64,000 bases of DNA. Origin: Streptomyces sp. ICBB 8177 (GTDB lineage: Bacteria; Actinomycetota; Actinomycetes; Streptomycetales; Streptomycetaceae). The stretch is taken from contig NZ_NSKH01000018.1 in NCBI RefSeq assembly GCF_003144095.1, positions 689,965-753,964 of the forward strand. Reading direction: 5' to 3'. Numbering within the stretch: position 1 is the first letter of the stretch; every line of letters starts with the position of its first letter. The notes below the pieces were generated by a model that had not been told where the DNA came from, did not search any database, and saw nothing but the letters and a program-made list of their open reading frames with translations. Of the stretch, positions 61,657 through 64,000 are shown piece after piece. A program made the position numbers and the translations under genes.

Positions 61657-62256
61657 ATGGCGGAGTCCGTACGGGGGCCGCGCGAACGCATGGTCTTCAG
61701 CGCGGCCCAGCTCATCCGGCGTGACGGGGTCGCCGCCACGGGCCTGCGCGACGTGGTCGCCCACGCCGAGGCGCCTCGGGGCTCGCTGGGGCACTACTTC
61801 CCCGGTGGCAAGGAACAGTTGGTCAATGAGGCCGTCGAGTGGGCCGGGCGCTACGCGGCCGGGCGCGTGGCGCGCTTCCTCGCGGCGATGGGGGAGGAGC
61901 CGACGCCGAGCGGTCTGTTCGCCGCGATGGTCGGGCAGTGGGCCGACGAGTACCGAGCCGACGGGTTCGCGGCCGGTTGCCCGGTCGCCGCCGCGACGGT
62001 CGACTGCGCGCAGACCGCCGATTCCACCCGGTCCGCCGCGGCCGACGCGTTCGCCTGCTGGACCCGTCCGGTCGCCGACGCGCTGGCCGGCATGGGCGTT
62101 CCGCCCCAACGGGCCGCCGCGCTCGCGACGTTGATGATCAGCACCCTGGAGGGCGCGATCCTCATCGCGCGGGCCGAACGCGACGTGCGGGCGCTGGAGA
62201 CGGTGGTACGCGAGTTGGGGCCGCTGCTGGACGCGGCGGTCGTGGGAAGGGGCTGA
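61657..62256 (+). CDS. TetR-family regulator (LmrA/YxaF-like)
   Basis: The 199-residue protein has an N-terminal HTH with RERMVFSAAQLIRRDG and APRGSLGHYFPGGKEQLVNEAV, the LmrA/YxaF-type variant with a Pro-Gly-Gly loop. The C-terminal ligand domain includes GCPVAAATVD, usual in this subgroup. GGGAGGTCGGTG precedes ATG 61657. It likely controls itself, the GNAT gene and the divergent reductase through the operators at 60947-60989. Confidence 0.92.
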   Translation: MAESVRGPRERMVFSAAQLIRRDGVAATGLRDVVAHAEAPRGSLGHYFPGGKEQLVNEAVEWAGRYAAGRVARFLAAMGEEPTPSGLFAAMVGQWADEYRADGFAAGCPVAAATVDCAQTADSTRSAAADAFACWTRPVADALAGMGVPPQRAAALATLMISTLEGAILIARAERDVRALETVVRELGPLLDAAVVGRG

Positions 62257-62328
62257 AGTCCCCGGCGGGCGTCACGGCCGGCCCGAACCCGGACGAGGCC
62301 TCGTCCCCTCCTCCAAGGTATGTCGCCA

Positions 62329-62341
62329 TCAAGTATCTTGA
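62329..62341. promoter_or_regulatory. 13-bp palindrome upstream of an MFS gene
   Basis: TCAAG-TAT-CTTGA is a perfect inverted repeat 73 bases before ATG 62414. The 10-mer CATCAAGTAT that contains it (62327-62336) also occurs at 13056-13065 near the MarR/exporter divergon. Confidence 0.5.
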
Positions 62342-62413
62342 CGTCGAGATGAAGTCGCGGCAGGCTGCCTCCCGTACAGGCGATGCCATCGGTACGGACG
62401 GGGAGTGGAGCTC

Positions 62414-63790
62414 ATGCTGCGCGGTGCTGTGCGTTGGGGAGGCGGACGCGGAGGGACGGGGCTCGTGGCGCAGCTGCGTCACCCGCCGGGCGGACGCGAC
62501 GCACGGATCATGCTGTTCGCGCAGTTCCTCGACCGCACCGGATCCGGCATGTGGAACTCGGCGGCGGTGCTCTACTTCACCTTCGTCAGTCAGCTGACTC
62601 CACGTCAGGTCGGTTTGCTGCTGGGCGTGTCCGCGATCGCCGGTGTCGCGGGGGCGCCGCTGGCGGGACACCTCGCGAGCCGCTTTCCCGCCCGCTCCCT
62701 GCTGGTCGGCTGCCACCTGCTGCGCCTGGTCACCATGAGCCTGTTGCTGCTGTGCGGCAGCTTCGCCACGCTGCTGCCGGTGGTCGCCGTCACGTGTCTC
62801 GGCGACCGCGCGGCGAAGATGCTGGACATGCTCTTCGCCACTCTGGTGGCGGGCGAGCGGCACTCGACCTACCGGGGACTGTCGCGCAGCGTCACCAACG
62901 CCGGGTACGCGGTCGGCGCCGGCGTCGCCGCCCTCGGGCTCGCCGTGGGAACCGCCGGCGCCTACCGGGGCCTGGTGCTGGCGGATGCCGCGTCGTTCGT
63001 GGTCGCGGCCGTGCTCGTCGGCCGCCTGCGGGAATCGGCCCACCCGCGTGCGGCGGCGCGCGAGCACGAGGCGGTGAGGTCGCACGCCGTGGCACCGACC
63101 GGGTCGGCGACGGCGGCCGGGCGGAACCCCTGGCGGGACCGGGGCTACCTGCTGTTCGTCGCGCTCGACACCCCGCTCAACCTGGACGACTCCGTGCTCA
63201 ACGTGGGAATGCCGCTGTGGCTGGTCAGCCGCACCACCGCGCCGCACGCGATCGTCCCGGTCCTCCTCACCGTCAACACCGTGCTGGTCGTCGTCCTCCA
63301 GATGCGGGTGTCCGCCAGAGCGGAGGGCCCGCGGCGGGCGGCACGGGCCGTCGGCCTGTACGGCGCCTCGATGTTCGCCTGCTGTCTCGTGCTGGCGGTC
63401 TCGGCGACGGGCGGCACGTGGCCGGCGGTGTGCGTGATGCTGGCGGCGGCGGTCCTGGTGACCCTGGCGGAGCTGATGCGGACGGTGAGCTCGTGGGAAC
63501 TCGCGGTCTCCCTTGCGCCGCCCGCCCGGCGGCCCGCCTACCTTGGCGTTGCCGGAGTGTCGTCGGCGGTGCAGAAGTCCGCCGGGCCGCTACTGCTCAC
63601 CGGCGCGGTGTTGGCCGCTGGGCCCGCGGGCTGGATCGCGCTGGGGGCGGCCGTCGCCGGTGTCTCCCTGGTCCAACAGCGGGCCTGCGGAAGGCGGTTG
63701 GACGCGATGGAGAGTGCCGCCACCGCACCGGTCGCTGAACCGGTGCGCGCAGACGACGCCGAGAAGCTGCCGCTCACGACACGGAAGTGA
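62414..63790 (+). CDS. MFS transporter
   Basis: The 458-residue protein has about 12 helices with family motif A in AGHLASRFPARSLLVG and helices MLFAQFLDRTGSGMWNSAAVLYF (first 20 cited by position). It resembles EntS/MefA-like exporters and is distantly like the MFS of the lux-like operon. ATG 62414 has GGAG eight bases upstream; GTG 62465 is a shorter alternative that begins just before helix 1. A palindrome lies in front and a hairpin follows. Confidence 0.85.
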   Translation: MLRGAVRWGGGRGGTGLVAQLRHPPGGRDARIMLFAQFLDRTGSGMWNSAAVLYFTFVSQLTPRQVGLLLGVSAIAGVAGAPLAGHLASRFPARSLLVGCHLLRLVTMSLLLLCGSFATLLPVVAVTCLGDRAAKMLDMLFATLVAGERHSTYRGLSRSVTNAGYAVGAGVAALGLAVGTAGAYRGLVLADAASFVVAAVLVGRLRESAHPRAAAREHEAVRSHAVAPTGSATAAGRNPWRDRGYLLFVALDTPLNLDDSVLNVGMPLWLVSRTTAPHAIVPVLLTVNTVLVVVLQMRVSARAEGPRRAARAVGLYGASMFACCLVLAVSATGGTWPAVCVMLAAAVLVTLAELMRTVSSWELAVSLAPPARRPAYLGVAGVSSAVQKSAGPLLLTGAVLAAGPAGWIALGAAVAGVSLVQQRACGRRLDAMESAATAPVAEPVRADDAEKLPLTTRK

Positions 63791-63806
63791 CGTCCCGCCG
63801 GCGCGC

Positions 63807-63836
63807 GGTGGTCGGCACCGGAGAACGCCGACCACC
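63807..63836. terminator. hairpin terminator between convergent genes
   Basis: GGTGGTCGGC (63807-63816) pairs with GCCGACCACC (63827-63836) over a 10-base loop, 17 bases past the MFS stop and 54 before the SDR stop, and can serve both. Confidence 0.8.
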
Positions 63837-63889
63837 GGGCGCACCCAAGCGTCGCCCCGTCGCGCGAGCCGTACGGCCGACCCCGCGGA

Positions 63890-64000
63890 TCACCCCGCGT
63901 TGACGCGCGCCGTCAGCCGCAGCAGAGCGGGGGAGAGGCGGCCGACGAGCCGGGCCGCCTTGGCCTCGAACGTCACCGGGACGACCGCCTTGTTCCCGCT
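63890..64000 (-). CDS. 3' end of a short-chain dehydrogenase (SDR), cut by the window edge
   Basis: The frame open from the right edge gives the last 36 residues, SGNKAVVPVTFEAKAARLVG ... LLRLTARVNAG, ending at TGA 63892-63890. Gly-Lys-Ala-Val-Val-Pro followed by a basic helix is typical of the C-terminus of classical SDR enzymes. The Rossmann part is outside the window, so cofactor and substrate cannot be judged. Confidence 0.65.
   Translation of the reverse strand, partial: SGNKAVVPVTFEAKAARLVGRLSPALLRLTARVNAG

Overview
The window is very GC-rich DNA with GTG starts, 4-nt GTGA/ATGA gene overlaps, leaderless-looking starts and typical actinomycete families (ECF41 sigma factor, MASE1, CsbD, MT0933-like small protein, DHA2 exporters, SpoIIE-type phosphatases, FAD/FeS oxidoreductases). 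It reads as a Streptomyces or close-relative chromosome, in an accessory-rich stretch. I see no rRNA, tRNA, transposase, integrase or CRISPR array.

Layout. 1-3.0 kb: a partial gene, a secreted protein and a DHA2 exporter with a MarR-type palindrome. 3.1-10.0 kb: a sugar locus with a secreted GH27 glycosidase, a sugar porter and a divergent operon (SIS isomerase, ROK kinase, class II aldolase, DeoR regulator); the glycosidase loop and operon content suggest N-acetylgalactosamine or galactosamine use. 10.1-14.3 kb: a CPT-like kinase, a flavin reductase, a MarR/DHA2 divergon and a histidine-rich surface protein. 14.6-18.9 kb: an ECF41 sigma factor with its probable target oxidoreductase and recognisable promoter, then two signalling proteins. 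19.0-22.1 kb: a phosphodiester glycosidase-like secreted protein, an AI-2E-type permease and a small membrane protein.

22.3-29.7 kb: a translationally coupled five-gene operon resembling a lux fatty-acid reductase without luciferase (adenylating enzyme, MFS, GNAT, LuxE-like, and LuxC fused to an adenylating domain). 30.2-36.0 kb: CsbD, an APC permease, a membrane phosphatase, an MT0933-like protein and a second MarR/DHA2 unit. 36.1-42.0 kb: housekeeping-like genes (fructosamine kinase, LMW phosphatase, YjbR, Usp), a beta-helix membrane protein, a HAD hydrolase and a low-complexity surface protein. 42.2-44.3 kb: P450, ferredoxin and a divergent TetR. 44.4-48.0 kb: a PaoABC-like aldehyde oxidoreductase operon.

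48.2-53.6 kb is the best candidate for something undescribed: a 63-residue peptide gene heads an operon with an unknown helical protein, two paralogous HxxxH proteins (probably DUF6895-like) and a serine hydrolase, facing an APC permease. It looks like a ribosomal-peptide maturation cassette. 53.7-64.0 kb: a Mut7-C protein, a Glu-rich repeat protein, an SGNH hydrolase, threonine catabolism (tdh-kbl-LysR), a DUF1330 protein, a reductase/GNAT/TetR divergon with twin palindromic operators, an MFS exporter and the 3' end of an SDR gene. Many convergent gene pairs are separated by long perfect hairpins.
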